Numbered from the stretch's first letter, positions 16,904 to 25,975 are shown. The stretch: DNA of 64,000 nucleotides from JABCPE02 sp963518845 (GCA_963518845.1 CAUQKV010000002.1:62001-126000), one strand, 5' to 3'. Notes: generated by a model from the sequence alone, not told the origin. Program-made: numbers and translations.

Positions 16904-17374
16904 TTATTTATTTAGAGTTCTTAGATAATTAGCTCTTGACTGAAAATCAGTCTGTTCTACTTTGGTCAAGAATTTTTGGTTTGCTTGAATGATATCCTCA
17001 CCCATCACTTCTGATTTTCTGGATTTTAAATTAAAATGGATGAAAGTACACCAAAGCACAGCGTATATTTTTTCGGTGTCTAGGTCTTTCATGAGAAGCT
17101 CTATTTTGCAGGTTCTGTCATTTAGTTCTATCAGCTTGCTGGAAATAATCACTTCTTTGTTGTATTTCACTTCTTTCAGATAGGCTATTTCGTTTTGTAT
17201 GACCACCCATACACAGCCTGTTTTGTGGGCGTATTCTTCGTGGGTGAATTCATAATGCTCTGCCATGTGATCTTCTCGGGCATTGAGCATGTAGTCTATG
17301 TATCTAGAATTGTTAAGATGCCCCATAGGGTCACAGTCTGTGAATCTGATTTTTGCTTTTGAAAATAGTTCCAT
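16904..17374 (-). CDS. hotdog-fold acyl-CoA thioesterase (4HBT type)
   Basis: About 156 residues from MELFSKAKIRF. The signature DCDPMGHLNNSRYIDYMLNA contains the catalytic Asp of the YbgC/4HBT thioesterases. I start it at 17374 because a consensus promoter element lies at 17393-17400; an ATG at 17395 would fall inside that element. First gene of the run leading to rfbD, the amidotransferase gene and yifB. The acyl substrate is unknown. Confidence 0.87.
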   Translation of the reverse strand: MELFSKAKIRFTDCDPMGHLNNSRYIDYMLNAREDHMAEHYEFTHEEYAHKTGCVWVVIQNEIAYLKEVKYNKEVIISSKLIELNDRTCKIELLMKDLDTEKIYAVLWCTFIHFNLKSRKSEVMGEDIIQANQKFLTKVEQTDFQSRANYLRTLNK

Positions 17375-17392
17375 TGTAAAGTATTTAAATGT

Positions 17393-17400
17393 CAAATTTA
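17393..17400 (-). promoter_or_regulatory. TAnnTTTG element of the thioesterase operon
   Basis: TAAATTTG on the minus strand, 18 bases before the ATG at 17374. It overlaps the T tract of the upstream OmpH terminator. Confidence 0.55.
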
Positions 17401-17429
17401 AAAAAAACCACTCAATATTGAGTGGTTTT
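17396..17429 (-). terminator. terminator of the uppS-bamA-ompH operon
   Basis: 12-bp perfect stem (17404-17415 with 17418-17429) followed on the minus strand by a run of T, directly after the last OmpH gene. Confidence 0.88.
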
Positions 17430-17451
17430 GTGTCTTAATTATTAAGAAAAA

Positions 17452-17955
17452 TTATTTAAGTCCTAATTCTTTTTTTACTGCTGCAGTAGCATCTGCTCCA
17501 CCTCTGTAAATAAGACCAACTGTATTAGTATCGAATACAAAATCCCATCCGTTAGCTTTTGCTACTTTTGCTACAGCATCATTCACTTTCTTTTCAATAG
17601 GTGCATATGCCTCGTTTTGTCTCTTAGCTAAGTCTTGCTGAGCTACTTGAGTCATTTGCTGAATATTTTGTTGTAATTTTTGCAATTCTTGGTTTCTTTC
17701 TTCATTTACCTTTTGAGTTTGCTTAGGAGCTTCTTCTTGGTATTTTTTGAATTTAGCTTCAGCAGCTGTCATTTGCTTTTCGATTTCAGCTTGTTTAGTT
17801 TTGCTGAAAGCTTCTAGTTGCTGGTCAGCTTTTTTCTTCTCTGGCATTAGGTTCAAGATTTCTGCAACATCTAGAGTTGCTAGTTTCTGAGCGCTAACTG
17901 TTCCGAAAGACATTAAAAACATTGCTAATGCAAATAATAAACCTGATTTTTTCAT
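17452..17955 (-). CDS. OmpH/Skp-family periplasmic chaperone
   Basis: 167 residues. Signal peptide MKKSGLLFALAMFLMSFGTVSAQ, then a short beta segment, a long charged coiled-coil hairpin (~45-125, KKADQQLEAFSKTKQAEIEK) and a C-terminal beta segment (WDFVFDTNTVGLIYRGG). This is the Skp tentacle architecture: a trimer that holds unfolded outer-membrane proteins between SecYEG and BAM. It is the second of two OmpH genes immediately downstream of bamA, 24 bases after the first, and closes the operon at a strong terminator. Confidence 0.92.
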   Translation of the reverse strand: MKKSGLLFALAMFLMSFGTVSAQKLATLDVAEILNLMPEKKKADQQLEAFSKTKQAEIEKQMTAAEAKFKKYQEEAPKQTQKVNEERNQELQKLQQNIQQMTQVAQQDLAKRQNEAYAPIEKKVNDAVAKVAKANGWDFVFDTNTVGLIYRGGADATAAVKKELGLK

Positions 17956-17979
17956 AACTTTTGATTAAATTTAATATTC

Positions 17980-18567
17980 TTATTTTTTATTTTTCTTGGA
18001 ATTATTTTTTTCCTTTTTATTTTCTTTATCCTTTTCTCCATCTTTTGGGTTGTCCCTCATCAGGAGATCCAGCACCATCTTGGTGTAGTCATACCTTTTA
18101 TCAGTGAATAGTACACTGCTGTCAGAACTTCTATCAAGAATTATGCCTAAATCATTTTTTTCGGCAATAGTTCTGATAGCGTTCCACACTTTTTCTTGGA
18201 AAGGCTGAACTACTTTGGCTCTGAATGTGTTGATTTCCCCTTGTGCAGTGAATTTTTCTTTCAAATGAGCCTGCACTTTTTTCTCCAAATCAGCCACTTC
18301 TTTTTCCCTTGTTTTCAGCTGTTCTCCTACTAAAAGGATTCTTTCATTATCAAAGAGTTCTTTCTTTTTGTTGTAGTTTGACTGCAAGGAATCCAGCTGC
18401 ATCTGCCAATACTTTATCTGTTTGTTAAATCTTTCATCAGCTTCCTTGTATTCAGGAAGACTTTTTAAGATAAAATCAGAATCTACCACGCCAATTTTCT
18501 GTGCCGAAGATACTACAAATCCCCCAAACATGAAAATTATTCCTAAAAATAATGTGTATTTTCTCAT
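17980..18567 (-). CDS. OmpH/Skp-family protein, longer paralogue
   Basis: About 195 residues from MRKYTLFLGIIFMFGG, 11 bases after bamA. A start 48 bases upstream would overlap bamA and bury the signal peptide. After the signal (VVSSAQKIGVVDSDFILKSL) there is the coiled coil (~35-120), the C-terminal strand region (LGIILDRSSDSSVLFTDKRY) and an extra very basic tail (KEKNNSKKNKK) absent from the downstream paralogue. Probably a division of labour or hetero-oligomer with the other OmpH; this is inference. Confidence 0.9.
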   Translation of the reverse strand: MRKYTLFLGIIFMFGGFVVSSAQKIGVVDSDFILKSLPEYKEADERFNKQIKYWQMQLDSLQSNYNKKKELFDNERILLVGEQLKTREKEVADLEKKVQAHLKEKFTAQGEINTFRAKVVQPFQEKVWNAIRTIAEKNDLGIILDRSSDSSVLFTDKRYDYTKMVLDLLMRDNPKDGEKDKENKKEKNNSKKNKK

Positions 18568-18578
18568 TTTTATATCTT

Positions 18579-21101
18579 TTATAGTGATTGATTCATCAAG
18601 AAGTGAGTCTGCCATCCTGAAGGAGAATTAGATGTAGAATAAGGCAGTTTATCAATTCCATAAGCAAAATCAAATCCGATAAGCCCGAATGCTCCCATAT
18701 AGATTCTCACACCTACACCCACAGATCTCTGTAATTTGAACGGATTATAAGTGTTAAATCCTTTCCATGTGTTACCTCCTTCAGCAAAAGCCAATCCGTA
18801 GATTTTAGCTGTTTGGTTCATAGAAATAGGGTATCTCAGCTCAAGAGCAAATCTGTTGTACAAAATACCACCACCAGTAGGAGTTACATCCGTAGATGTT
18901 CCACCTGATGTAGATGGGTCATCATATCCACGAAGTGGGATAAGTTCTCTACCATCATATCTACCACTGTATAGCCCTGTCCCCCCCATGTAGAAACGCT
19001 CAAAAGGAGGTGCTCCCAGCTGCTTATTATACCCATGAAGGAATCCCATCTCTGCACTACTTCTTAATACTAATTTACCTAAAATTTCATTATAAGCATC
19101 AGCTTTGAATTTTATCTTGTAGTATTCCATCCATCTGTATTTATCAGCAGTAGACATAGTGGAATAATCCTTATTACCAAATGATGAATAAGGTGGAGTG
19201 AATTTAGCTGACAACTCTATATTAGAACCCGTAGTAGGGAATATAGGGTCATACCCAGCAGAGTTTCTGCTTAAACTTACATTAAATGCAAAGTTGTTCG
19301 CTGTACCGTGCGTTAGGGTTTCTTCCCCAAAATAGAATGTATAATTATTAAAACTATATCTCTGGTAAGAAAGTCCTGTATAAAGTGAAAAATAGTTATC
19401 AGGCCATTCTAGAAGTTTATTAAGCCCAACAGATGCTGATAAAATGTTTAACTTCATAGGGGTACCATAATAATCAGAATATTTCACACGAGAGTGGCTG
19501 AAACTTACAGACAAAGCAGTAGGTCTCTTTCCGAAAAGCCACGGCTCTACGAATGATGCACTATAAGTCTGGAAATACTGCCCAGCCTGTGCTTGTAGAG
19601 AAAGTGTTTGTCCATCTCCTTGAGGAATTAACTTGTTAAACTTCAAGAATTTTCTCAAAGAGAAGTTGTTGAAAGTCAGCCCTAATGTACCGATGAAAGT
19701 GTTTCCACCATATCCTGCCTGAAGCTGGATTTGTGAAGAACCTTTTTCCTCTAATGTCCAATGGATATCCACCGTGTTATCCTGTGGGTTTGGTTTTATC
19801 TCTTGTCCGATTTTTTGAGGGTCAAAGAACTGCATCCCTGCTAAATCGAAATAAGTTCTTTTGATGTCACTCTTAGAGAAAAGTTTCCCAGGGCGTGTTC
19901 TCAATGCACGAAGGATAACATGGTCATGGGTAGTGGTGTTTCCAGACCAAGTAACTTTGTTCCAAGTTGCTCTTTCGCCCTCTGTGATACGGATTTCTAG
20001 ATTGATAGAATCCCCCTCCACAGACTTTTCTATCGGAGTAATGTTAGAGAAAAGATAACCGCTATTCATGTATAATGATTTCAAATCAGAATCATCATCC
20101 TTACCGCCGTCTTCTCCTACTTTTTTATTAAATCCTACGGCATCATAGATGTCTCCTTTTTTGTATCCCAAAAGTCTTTGTAGTGTTTCTGTGGAGAAAA
20201 CAGTATTTCCGTAGAATTCTATATTTCCAATATAGTATTTTTTTCCTTCTTCTAATTTTACTTTGATATCAAAACCTTTGTCACTTCTCGTTATAGTATC
20301 AGAAATGATTTTAGCATCTCTGTAACCTAATGAGTTATAGTAGCTTATCAAATTATGTTTGTCTTCCTCGTATTTTTCTTTTATGAGTTTAGATGGTTTA
20401 AGAATACCAGCGAAAAATCTTTTTTGTTTAGTATTTTTAAATCCTTTTTTTCTAAGCTTTTTAGAAGAAATATTTTCATTTCCTTCAAAGTTGATACTTT
20501 CTATTTTTACTTTTTTCCCTTTATCAACTTCAATGGTCCAATCTACCAAATTTGGGTCTTCGCCGTTTGGTTTTTCTTGGATATTGATTTTAGCATCCGC
20601 AAATCCTTTTTTAATGTATTGTTGAGGGATTTTATTTTGAAGCGTAGAAACTAAATTTTCAGTAATTTTTGTTCCAGGTTTTAGGTCGTTTTCCTTAATT
20701 AACTTTTCATTTTGGGATTTTTTTATGCCTTTTCCTGTGAATTTAATATCTTTAAGCTCCTTCAAATCCTGTAAAGCAAATCTCAGAACCACCTGTTCTC
20801 CATTTACGCTTTCTACATAAACTTCCACTTTTGAGAAAGAGTTCGTATCCCAAAGTTTTTTGATTGCATTACTGATTCTCTGCCCAGGTATTTCCACAAC
20901 TTCTCCTTTGTAGAGACCTGTAAATTTTAATATTTGCTCAGGAGTGTATTTTTTCACACCATCTACAACGATTCCCTGAAGGGTATAACTTCCGCTTTGT
21001 TTTTCAGAAATCTGTGTTGCATTTTCTTTTTGGGTAATCTGTCCTTGAACCTGAGTTGCAGATGCCACTAGAAGGATAATTGGCAATATTTTAAAATTCA
21101 T
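18579..21101 (-). CDS. bamA: outer-membrane protein assembly factor BamA
   Basis: 840 residues. Signal peptide (MNFKILPIILLVASATQVQG), five POTRA domains (~45-440, e.g. YYIGNIEFYGNTVFSTETL) and a 16-strand Omp85 barrel from ~450. The lid-loop region carries GGTGLYSGRYDGRELIPLRG, matching the conserved (V/I)RG(F/Y) area of the family. The last residue is Leu (FLMNQSL) rather than the usual Phe. It inserts beta-barrel proteins into the outer membrane. Preceded by uppS (27-base gap) and followed by two Skp-like chaperones, which supports joint envelope function. Confidence 0.97.
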   Translation of the reverse strand: MNFKILPIILLVASATQVQGQITQKENATQISEKQSGSYTLQGIVVDGVKKYTPEQILKFTGLYKGEVVEIPGQRISNAIKKLWDTNSFSKVEVYVESVNGEQVVLRFALQDLKELKDIKFTGKGIKKSQNEKLIKENDLKPGTKITENLVSTLQNKIPQQYIKKGFADAKINIQEKPNGEDPNLVDWTIEVDKGKKVKIESINFEGNENISSKKLRKKGFKNTKQKRFFAGILKPSKLIKEKYEEDKHNLISYYNSLGYRDAKIISDTITRSDKGFDIKVKLEEGKKYYIGNIEFYGNTVFSTETLQRLLGYKKGDIYDAVGFNKKVGEDGGKDDDSDLKSLYMNSGYLFSNITPIEKSVEGDSINLEIRITEGERATWNKVTWSGNTTTHDHVILRALRTRPGKLFSKSDIKRTYFDLAGMQFFDPQKIGQEIKPNPQDNTVDIHWTLEEKGSSQIQLQAGYGGNTFIGTLGLTFNNFSLRKFLKFNKLIPQGDGQTLSLQAQAGQYFQTYSASFVEPWLFGKRPTALSVSFSHSRVKYSDYYGTPMKLNILSASVGLNKLLEWPDNYFSLYTGLSYQRYSFNNYTFYFGEETLTHGTANNFAFNVSLSRNSAGYDPIFPTTGSNIELSAKFTPPYSSFGNKDYSTMSTADKYRWMEYYKIKFKADAYNEILGKLVLRSSAEMGFLHGYNKQLGAPPFERFYMGGTGLYSGRYDGRELIPLRGYDDPSTSGGTSTDVTPTGGGILYNRFALELRYPISMNQTAKIYGLAFAEGGNTWKGFNTYNPFKLQRSVGVGVRIYMGAFGLIGFDFAYGIDKLPYSTSNSPSGWQTHFLMNQSL

Positions 21102-21128
21102 GTGATTTTTCCTTAAATTCTACTTTTA

Positions 21129-21878
21129 CTACTTGTTTTCTAACTGCTCACTTATTTTACCGAATCGGCGTTCTTTAGTTTGATAGTCTAAAATGCATTG
21201 GAAAAAAGTTTCTTTGGTAAAGTCTGGCCATAAAACATCTATAAACTGCATCTCTGCATAAGCAATCTGCCATAGCAGGAAATTACTAACCCGAACTTCT
21301 CCACTTGTTCTAATAAGTAAATCTACTGGTGGAATTTCCTTGGTATATAGATGCTGTTCAAAAAGTTTTTCATCAATATCATTTTGATTAATATCTCCAT
21401 TTTTTACCTTTTTACACAGTTCTTTTACAGCATTTAGTATTTCTTTTTGTGAACCATAGCTTAGAGCTAGTGTAAGGTTTCCTTTGGTGTTATTTTTAGT
21501 AAGCTCCATGATATTATAGAGCTGGTTTCTTACATCTTCTGGTAGTGCTTCTAAATCTCCTATGGCACGGATTCTAATTCCTTTTGAAAAAATCTCTTCA
21601 GCCTCCTGTAACAATGTAGAAGAAAGTAGATTCATAAGTGTATCTACTTCCTCCGTTGGTCTGTTCCAGTTTTCCGTTGAAAAAGTATAAAGCGTAAGAT
21701 AAGGAATACCCACTTCATTACAAGCACTGATAGCCTCTCTTACAGCTTTTATGGCATTTTTATGCCCAAAAGTTCTTTCTTTATTTTGTGATTTTGCCCA
21801 CCTGCCATTGCCATCCATAATGATGGCAACATGCTTGGGCAGATTATCAAAATTTAACTTTTCTTTTACAGATATCAT
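21129..21878 (-). CDS. uppS: isoprenyl transferase (undecaprenyl diphosphate synthase)
   Basis: 249 residues, cis-prenyltransferase condensing isopentenyl-PP onto farnesyl-PP to give the C55 lipid carrier for peptidoglycan and surface polysaccharide. Catalytic Asp22 lies in HVAIIMDGNGRWAK; TLYTFSTENWNRP and LLIRTSGEVRVSNFLLWQ are the other signatures. The usual GGE of the last motif is SGE here. First gene of the operon with bamA and the OmpH pair; the DUF6089 gene ends 8 bases upstream and may be co-transcribed. Confidence 0.96.
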   Translation of the reverse strand: MISVKEKLNFDNLPKHVAIIMDGNGRWAKSQNKERTFGHKNAIKAVREAISACNEVGIPYLTLYTFSTENWNRPTEEVDTLMNLLSSTLLQEAEEIFSKGIRIRAIGDLEALPEDVRNQLYNIMELTKNNTKGNLTLALSYGSQKEILNAVKELCKKVKNGDINQNDIDEKLFEQHLYTKEIPPVDLLIRTSGEVRVSNFLLWQIAYAEMQFIDVLWPDFTKETFFQCILDYQTKERRFGKISEQLENK

Positions 21879-21886
21879 TTATTTTT

Positions 21887-22678
21887 TTATTTACAATAAC
21901 AAGGTGGTCTTCCAAATGCATAGGAAATACCTATTGTAACAGAGTTTAACCAATCTTTTCCTTTACCCTTGTGTCCATCCATATACTGTTGTAGAGCAGT
22001 TTCTGCAGCTGCACGGTTTGCAGGAGAAACATTATATCTAATAGTATGATTCATCTTTTCAAGATTACTGTAATCAAGATTATCAGTAAATGTATATCTA
22101 AACATAGCCTCAGCAAAGATAGACCAGTTATATCCAAATTTGTATTTTAGACCTAAACCAAAAGGAATACCTAAAGTCACCTTCTTCTTGTGAATATTTT
22201 CACCAGGATATGTCGTAGAAATCAAAAATCCACTACCTGATTGTGTTACAGTAGTATTAAGGTTTGGAGAATCATACATCAACCCAGAAAGCCCTGCGAA
22301 AACATATGGACTAAATTTAGTTTGATTCTTTTTTAACTCATCATTGATAGAGAAAAAAGCATATTCAAATAAAGCAGATGCCTCCAAGATATCATTTGAA
22401 ACTTTAACCCCCCCTGTATAAATATTGTCAAAGAAAGCAATATTATATGCTCCCTCAACTCTTATTCCCTGTCTTGGGTTTAGATTTCTTTTGTAAAATA
22501 AACCTATATATGTAGGCTGAACTCTCCTATTTGTTCCTCCATCAGGAAAAGATCTTATCACACTTTTAGCATCCCCTCCAACAATTGAGTATCCGCCTTT
22601 TACTCCTATTTCATGTCTTTGAGAAAATCCCATAAACATACACAAAGTAAACAATCCAAATGTTATGTGTTTTTTCAT
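21887..22678 (-). CDS. DUF6089-type outer-membrane beta-barrel protein
   Basis: 263 residues from MKKHITFGLFTLCMFMGFSQ, a signal peptide. An ATG at 22705 adds nine residues before the signal and is not preferred, since a TATATTTG element on the minus strand sits at 22710-22717. The mature protein has the alternating aromatic strands of a small barrel (EIGVKGGYSIVGGDAK, YNWSIFAEAMFRYTFTDNL) and ends AFGRPPCYCK. In many Flavobacteria this family sits beside uppS and bamA, as here (gap of 8 bases). Function unknown; probably structural in the outer membrane. Confidence 0.85.
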   Translation of the reverse strand: MKKHITFGLFTLCMFMGFSQRHEIGVKGGYSIVGGDAKSVIRSFPDGGTNRRVQPTYIGLFYKRNLNPRQGIRVEGAYNIAFFDNIYTGGVKVSNDILEASALFEYAFFSINDELKKNQTKFSPYVFAGLSGLMYDSPNLNTTVTQSGSGFLISTTYPGENIHKKKVTLGIPFGLGLKYKFGYNWSIFAEAMFRYTFTDNLDYSNLEKMNHTIRYNVSPANRAAAETALQQYMDGHKGKGKDWLNSVTIGISYAFGRPPCYCK

Positions 22679-22709
22679 ATCTAAAATTATTTTATTTATT
22701 TTCAATTTG

Positions 22710-22717
22710 CAAATATA
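22710..22717 (-). promoter_or_regulatory. TAnnTTTG element of the DUF6089-uppS-bamA-ompH unit
   Basis: TATATTTG on the minus strand, 32 bases before the ATG at 22678. It probably drives the whole envelope-assembly run down to 17396. Confidence 0.6.
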
Positions 22718-22882
22718 ACTTTTTTTTAATTTATCAATGTCTAAATATTGTTAAAAAACGAAAAATACTATTAAATTATTGGCTAAGAAACGAAAAACAA
22801 ATTTTTACACCTGAAAATCAATGATATATAAATTCCCAAAAAACAATCTAAATTAAAAACATGATTTTTGGCATAAATTTTG

Positions 22883-23047
22883 TAATTTTGCCCCCAATGT
22901 TATAATTAGTTTTTTTAGTTGTAGTATTTCTTTTAATCTGTTTTGAAATACTATATTTAGAATCCCTGACCATTATTGGTCAAAAGTAGATGTTAGAATC
23001 TATTAGCCATGATCCGAGAGCCAACAAATTCTCGGATTTTTTTATTT
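22883..23047 (+). ncRNA. orphan small RNA candidate with promoter and terminator
   Basis: In the 363-base gap between the DUF6089 and comEC genes (both minus strand) the plus strand holds TAATTTTG at 22883-22890. Then come a 9-bp hairpin (22922-22930 with 22945-22953), a 6-bp hairpin with tetraloop (TGACCA/TGGTCA, 22967-22982) and a rho-independent terminator (8-bp stem 23012-23019 with 23030-23037, then TTTTTTATTTT). The T tract is only on the plus strand, and the next plus-strand gene is almost 3 kb away, so this is not an attenuator of a coding gene. Expected transcript about 22897-23043. No ORF. I could not assign a family. The rest of the gap (22718-22882) shows nothing but AT-rich DNA. 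Confidence 0.55.
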
Positions 23048-24817
23048 TATTTCATAGATAGTTTGGTTTATTTTTAGTTTCGTCATAGGTTTTACTTTTT
23101 TTATTTCTATATTTTTTATTCTTCTGGATGTAATATAGGATTTTATAACAAAGTTATTAATTTTTTCCATATCAGCCTCATTACTTACGATAAAAATAAC
23201 TTTGTCTCTTTGTTTTATTGAGACAATATTTTGTTTAAAAAAAGAATGAAGCAGTATTTCTTCCTTTTTCCAAAAATAAAAATTAGTCAATATTCTTGTG
23301 AAAATGAATAATAAAATGAAGAAAGAAAAACGCGTGAAAGTCTTTGTATTAGGCTTTTCAAAAACACTTCTCAATAAATAAACAAGCACAAATAAAATAA
23401 TAAGTTCAGGAATTTGGATGGAAACATTTTCCACAAAACTAAAATCTGTTTTTGAGAAAAAAGCAACCATATTCAGGAAAAAACTCGCGCACCAGTCATA
23501 GATTTCTAAAAGCCAATCGGGAGTAAATTCTATTCCAAACAAAATAGAAACGATAAAGGAAAAAATAATGAATCCCTGCGATACCATAATGCTGACAACA
23601 TTGATAAAAACAGACATTATAGAAAACTGATGAAAGTAGAATAATATCAATGGAAGTGTGGTCAGCTGGGCGGCAAGACTTAGAGAAAATGTATTTAGAA
23701 TAAATCTTATCGCTCTGTTTTTTAGGGGTTTATAATGGTTGGTAATAGGTTTGTACAGCCAAAAAATCCCAAAAACAGCCAAAAAGCTCAACTGAAAACC
23801 TACATCGAAAAGCTGCTGAGTATCAATGGAAAGTATCATCATTCCAGCCAAAGCCAAAGAGTGCAGAAGATTAGGTTTTCTCTGCAAAAAAATCATAATA
23901 TAATAGACTGTAATCATGATGCACGAACGCACCACAGAATTTCCATAATCGATGAATATTGCAAATCCCCAGATAACAGCCAATGAAATATAAATCGGAA
24001 TATTTCTGTATTTCACCGAAAAAATAGGGTTTAAAATGAATAAAATCATCAAGAAAATAATTGCCATATGAGAACCTGAAATCGCCAAAATATGGATTAA
24101 GCCAGTTTTGCTGAAATGATTGATGATTTCTTGGTCTATTTCCGTTCGGTCGGCGAGGATTATTCCTTTTAAAATCGCTTTATTCTGCGGTTGAAGGCTG
24201 GAATTATCTATTCTAAAAAGCAAATCCAGTCGTTTTTGCTTTATTTTATCAGCGAAACTTACAGATTCTTTCTTTTTGAATGAAATTTCATCAGGAATAA
24301 AGCCTTGATAATGAATATTTTGCCGAGCTAAATATTTTTGATAATCAAACTGAAAATCGTACTGTGGTTTTTGGGTAGGATTGAGATAAGCCTCGGCTGA
24401 ATAAAAATGCAGAAAATCCAGCTCTTTCTGTTCTTTCGGGATAGAAACCACAGCCGAAAAAGGTTTTTCAAAATTAAGAATTACAACTTCATAGCGTTTG
24501 TTTCTTTCGTTGGAGTTCAGTTTTTTGCTGAGCTGAAAAACAATTTTTACGGTTTTATTTTTCTCAAAATCAAAATTTTGAATAGAATTTGAATTGAGAA
24601 AGTGCAGAAAAATTCCAATGCTGAAAAACAAAAATACCAAAAACGCCGATTTCAGTTTGTCAAAAAAGAAATTTCGGATAAAAAATCCCGCTAAAAATCC
24701 TACAATGCCTAAAACTAATGTGGCAGCCGCTCCCCCAAAAGGGAAATCAAATTTGTCTTGAAAGAAAATTCCTAATCCAAAACTGATGGCGCAAATTAGC
24801 AAGGGCTGTTTGTTCAT
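23042..24817 (-). CDS. comEC: ComEC/Rec2-family DNA uptake channel protein
   Basis: 591 residues with many membrane helices. The N-terminal soluble DUF4131-like segment (~85-160) is followed by the competence domain with ILAISGSHMAIIFLMILFIL, matching the conserved HLLAISGLH-type motif. It would carry single-stranded DNA across the inner membrane. Full-length ComEC (700-850 residues) ends in a metallo-beta-lactamase domain; here only about 75 residues follow the last helices, with no HxHxDH motif. Overlaps lpxB by 4 bases (ATGA), so the two are translationally coupled. Confidence 0.9.
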   Translation of the reverse strand: MNKQPLLICAISFGLGIFFQDKFDFPFGGAAATLVLGIVGFLAGFFIRNFFFDKLKSAFLVFLFFSIGIFLHFLNSNSIQNFDFEKNKTVKIVFQLSKKLNSNERNKRYEVVILNFEKPFSAVVSIPKEQKELDFLHFYSAEAYLNPTQKPQYDFQFDYQKYLARQNIHYQGFIPDEISFKKKESVSFADKIKQKRLDLLFRIDNSSLQPQNKAILKGIILADRTEIDQEIINHFSKTGLIHILAISGSHMAIIFLMILFILNPIFSVKYRNIPIYISLAVIWGFAIFIDYGNSVVRSCIMITVYYIMIFLQRKPNLLHSLALAGMMILSIDTQQLFDVGFQLSFLAVFGIFWLYKPITNHYKPLKNRAIRFILNTFSLSLAAQLTTLPLILFYFHQFSIMSVFINVVSIMVSQGFIIFSFIVSILFGIEFTPDWLLEIYDWCASFFLNMVAFFSKTDFSFVENVSIQIPELIILFVLVYLLRSVFEKPNTKTFTRFSFFILLFIFTRILTNFYFWKKEEILLHSFFKQNIVSIKQRDKVIFIVSNEADMEKINNFVIKSYITSRRIKNIEIKKVKPMTKLKINQTIYEIK

Positions 24818-25926
24818 AGTAGTTTTGTGATGATTTCTGCAGCGCGCTCACTCGCTCCCTTACCTCCAAGGAGATGGTTTAGTTTTTCGTATTCGTTTAG
24901 GATTTTTTCTCTTGGCTCTGGATTTAAGATTTTTTCTAATTCAGATTTTATATTTTCTGTTGTTAAATCATTTTGTATCAGTTCTTTAACGACTTCTTTA
25001 TTCATTATTAAATTGACCAAAGAAATAAATTTAATGTGTTTTACCAGTCTTTTTGCGATTTGGTAAGAAACCCAGCTTCCGCGGTAGCAGACCACTTCTG
25101 GGATTTTTAGAAGGGCGGTTTCCAGTGTTGCTGTTCCAGAGGTTACCAGGGCTGCTTTGGAAGAACGAAGCAAATCATAAGTTTTATTGGACACAAAATG
25201 CACATCATCCGTCAAAAATTCATCATAAAATTCTTTTGGCAGAGAAGGTGCTCCTGCTATAACGAACTGATAATCTTTGAAATGAGAAGTCACACTGAGC
25301 ATCAGTCCAAGCATTTTTCTTATCTCTTGTTTTCGGCTGCCTGGGAGCAGTGCGATGATTTCCCTGTTGTCCAAGTTGTTTTGTTTCTTAAATTCTTGGC
25401 TGTCAATTGGTTTTAGGTTTGAAATGGCATCCAAAAGAGGATGTCCCACAAAGTGGGCTTTCACAGAATGTTTTTTGTAAAAATCCTCTTCGAAAGGGAG
25501 GATTACCAGCATTTCATCTACATATTTTTTGATGGTTTCTACGCGGCCTTCCTTCCAAGCCCAAAGCTGTGGAGAAATATAATATACAACCTTGATTCCT
25601 AATGATTTAGCAAACTTTGCGATTCTTAGGTTAAAGCCAGGGTAATCCACCAAAATAAGGACATCTGGCTGGTATTTTTTTATGTCTTCTTTACAAAATT
25701 TGATGTTTCTCAGAATAGTTTTAAGATTTAAAACCACTTCCAAGAATCCCATGAAAGCGAGGTCTTTGTAATGTTTTACCAATGTTCCACCTACTTCTTT
25801 CATTAGATCGCCTCCCCAAAATCTGAACTCCGCATCGGGTTCTTTTTTTAGGATGGCTTTCATTAGATTAGAGCCGTGTAAATCCCCTGAAGCTTCTCCT
25901 GAGATGATATAATATTTTTTAGACAT
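24814..25926 (-). CDS. lpxB: lipid-A-disaccharide synthase
   Basis: 370 residues, GT19 glycosyltransferase joining UDP-2,3-diacylglucosamine and lipid X to form the lipid A disaccharide at the inner membrane. The N-terminal signature is SGEASGDLHGSNLMKAI; later motifs are ALLPGSRKQEI and LVTSGTATLETAL. Length is typical. Its promoter is a TATATTTG at 25958-25965 on the minus strand, interleaved with the promoter of the divergent DUF2480 gene. Confidence 0.96.
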   Translation of the reverse strand: MSKKYYIISGEASGDLHGSNLMKAILKKEPDAEFRFWGGDLMKEVGGTLVKHYKDLAFMGFLEVVLNLKTILRNIKFCKEDIKKYQPDVLILVDYPGFNLRIAKFAKSLGIKVVYYISPQLWAWKEGRVETIKKYVDEMLVILPFEEDFYKKHSVKAHFVGHPLLDAISNLKPIDSQEFKKQNNLDNREIIALLPGSRKQEIRKMLGLMLSVTSHFKDYQFVIAGAPSLPKEFYDEFLTDDVHFVSNKTYDLLRSSKAALVTSGTATLETALLKIPEVVCYRGSWVSYQIAKRLVKHIKFISLVNLIMNKEVVKELIQNDLTTENIKSELEKILNPEPREKILNEYEKLNHLLGGKGASERAAEIITKLL

Positions 25927-25947
25927 TTTATTTTAGTAAAAAAGATT

Positions 25948-25965
25948 TATTTTTGCTCAAATATA
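25948..25965. promoter_or_regulatory. overlapping divergent promoters for lpxB and the DUF2480 gene
   Basis: Plus-strand TATTTTTG at 25948-25955 and minus-strand TATATTTG at 25958-25965 lie two bases apart and point towards each other's start sites. The expected transcripts overlap at their 5' ends, so polymerase occupancy at one should hinder the other. Confidence 0.5.
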
Positions 25966-25975
25966 AATAAATAAT

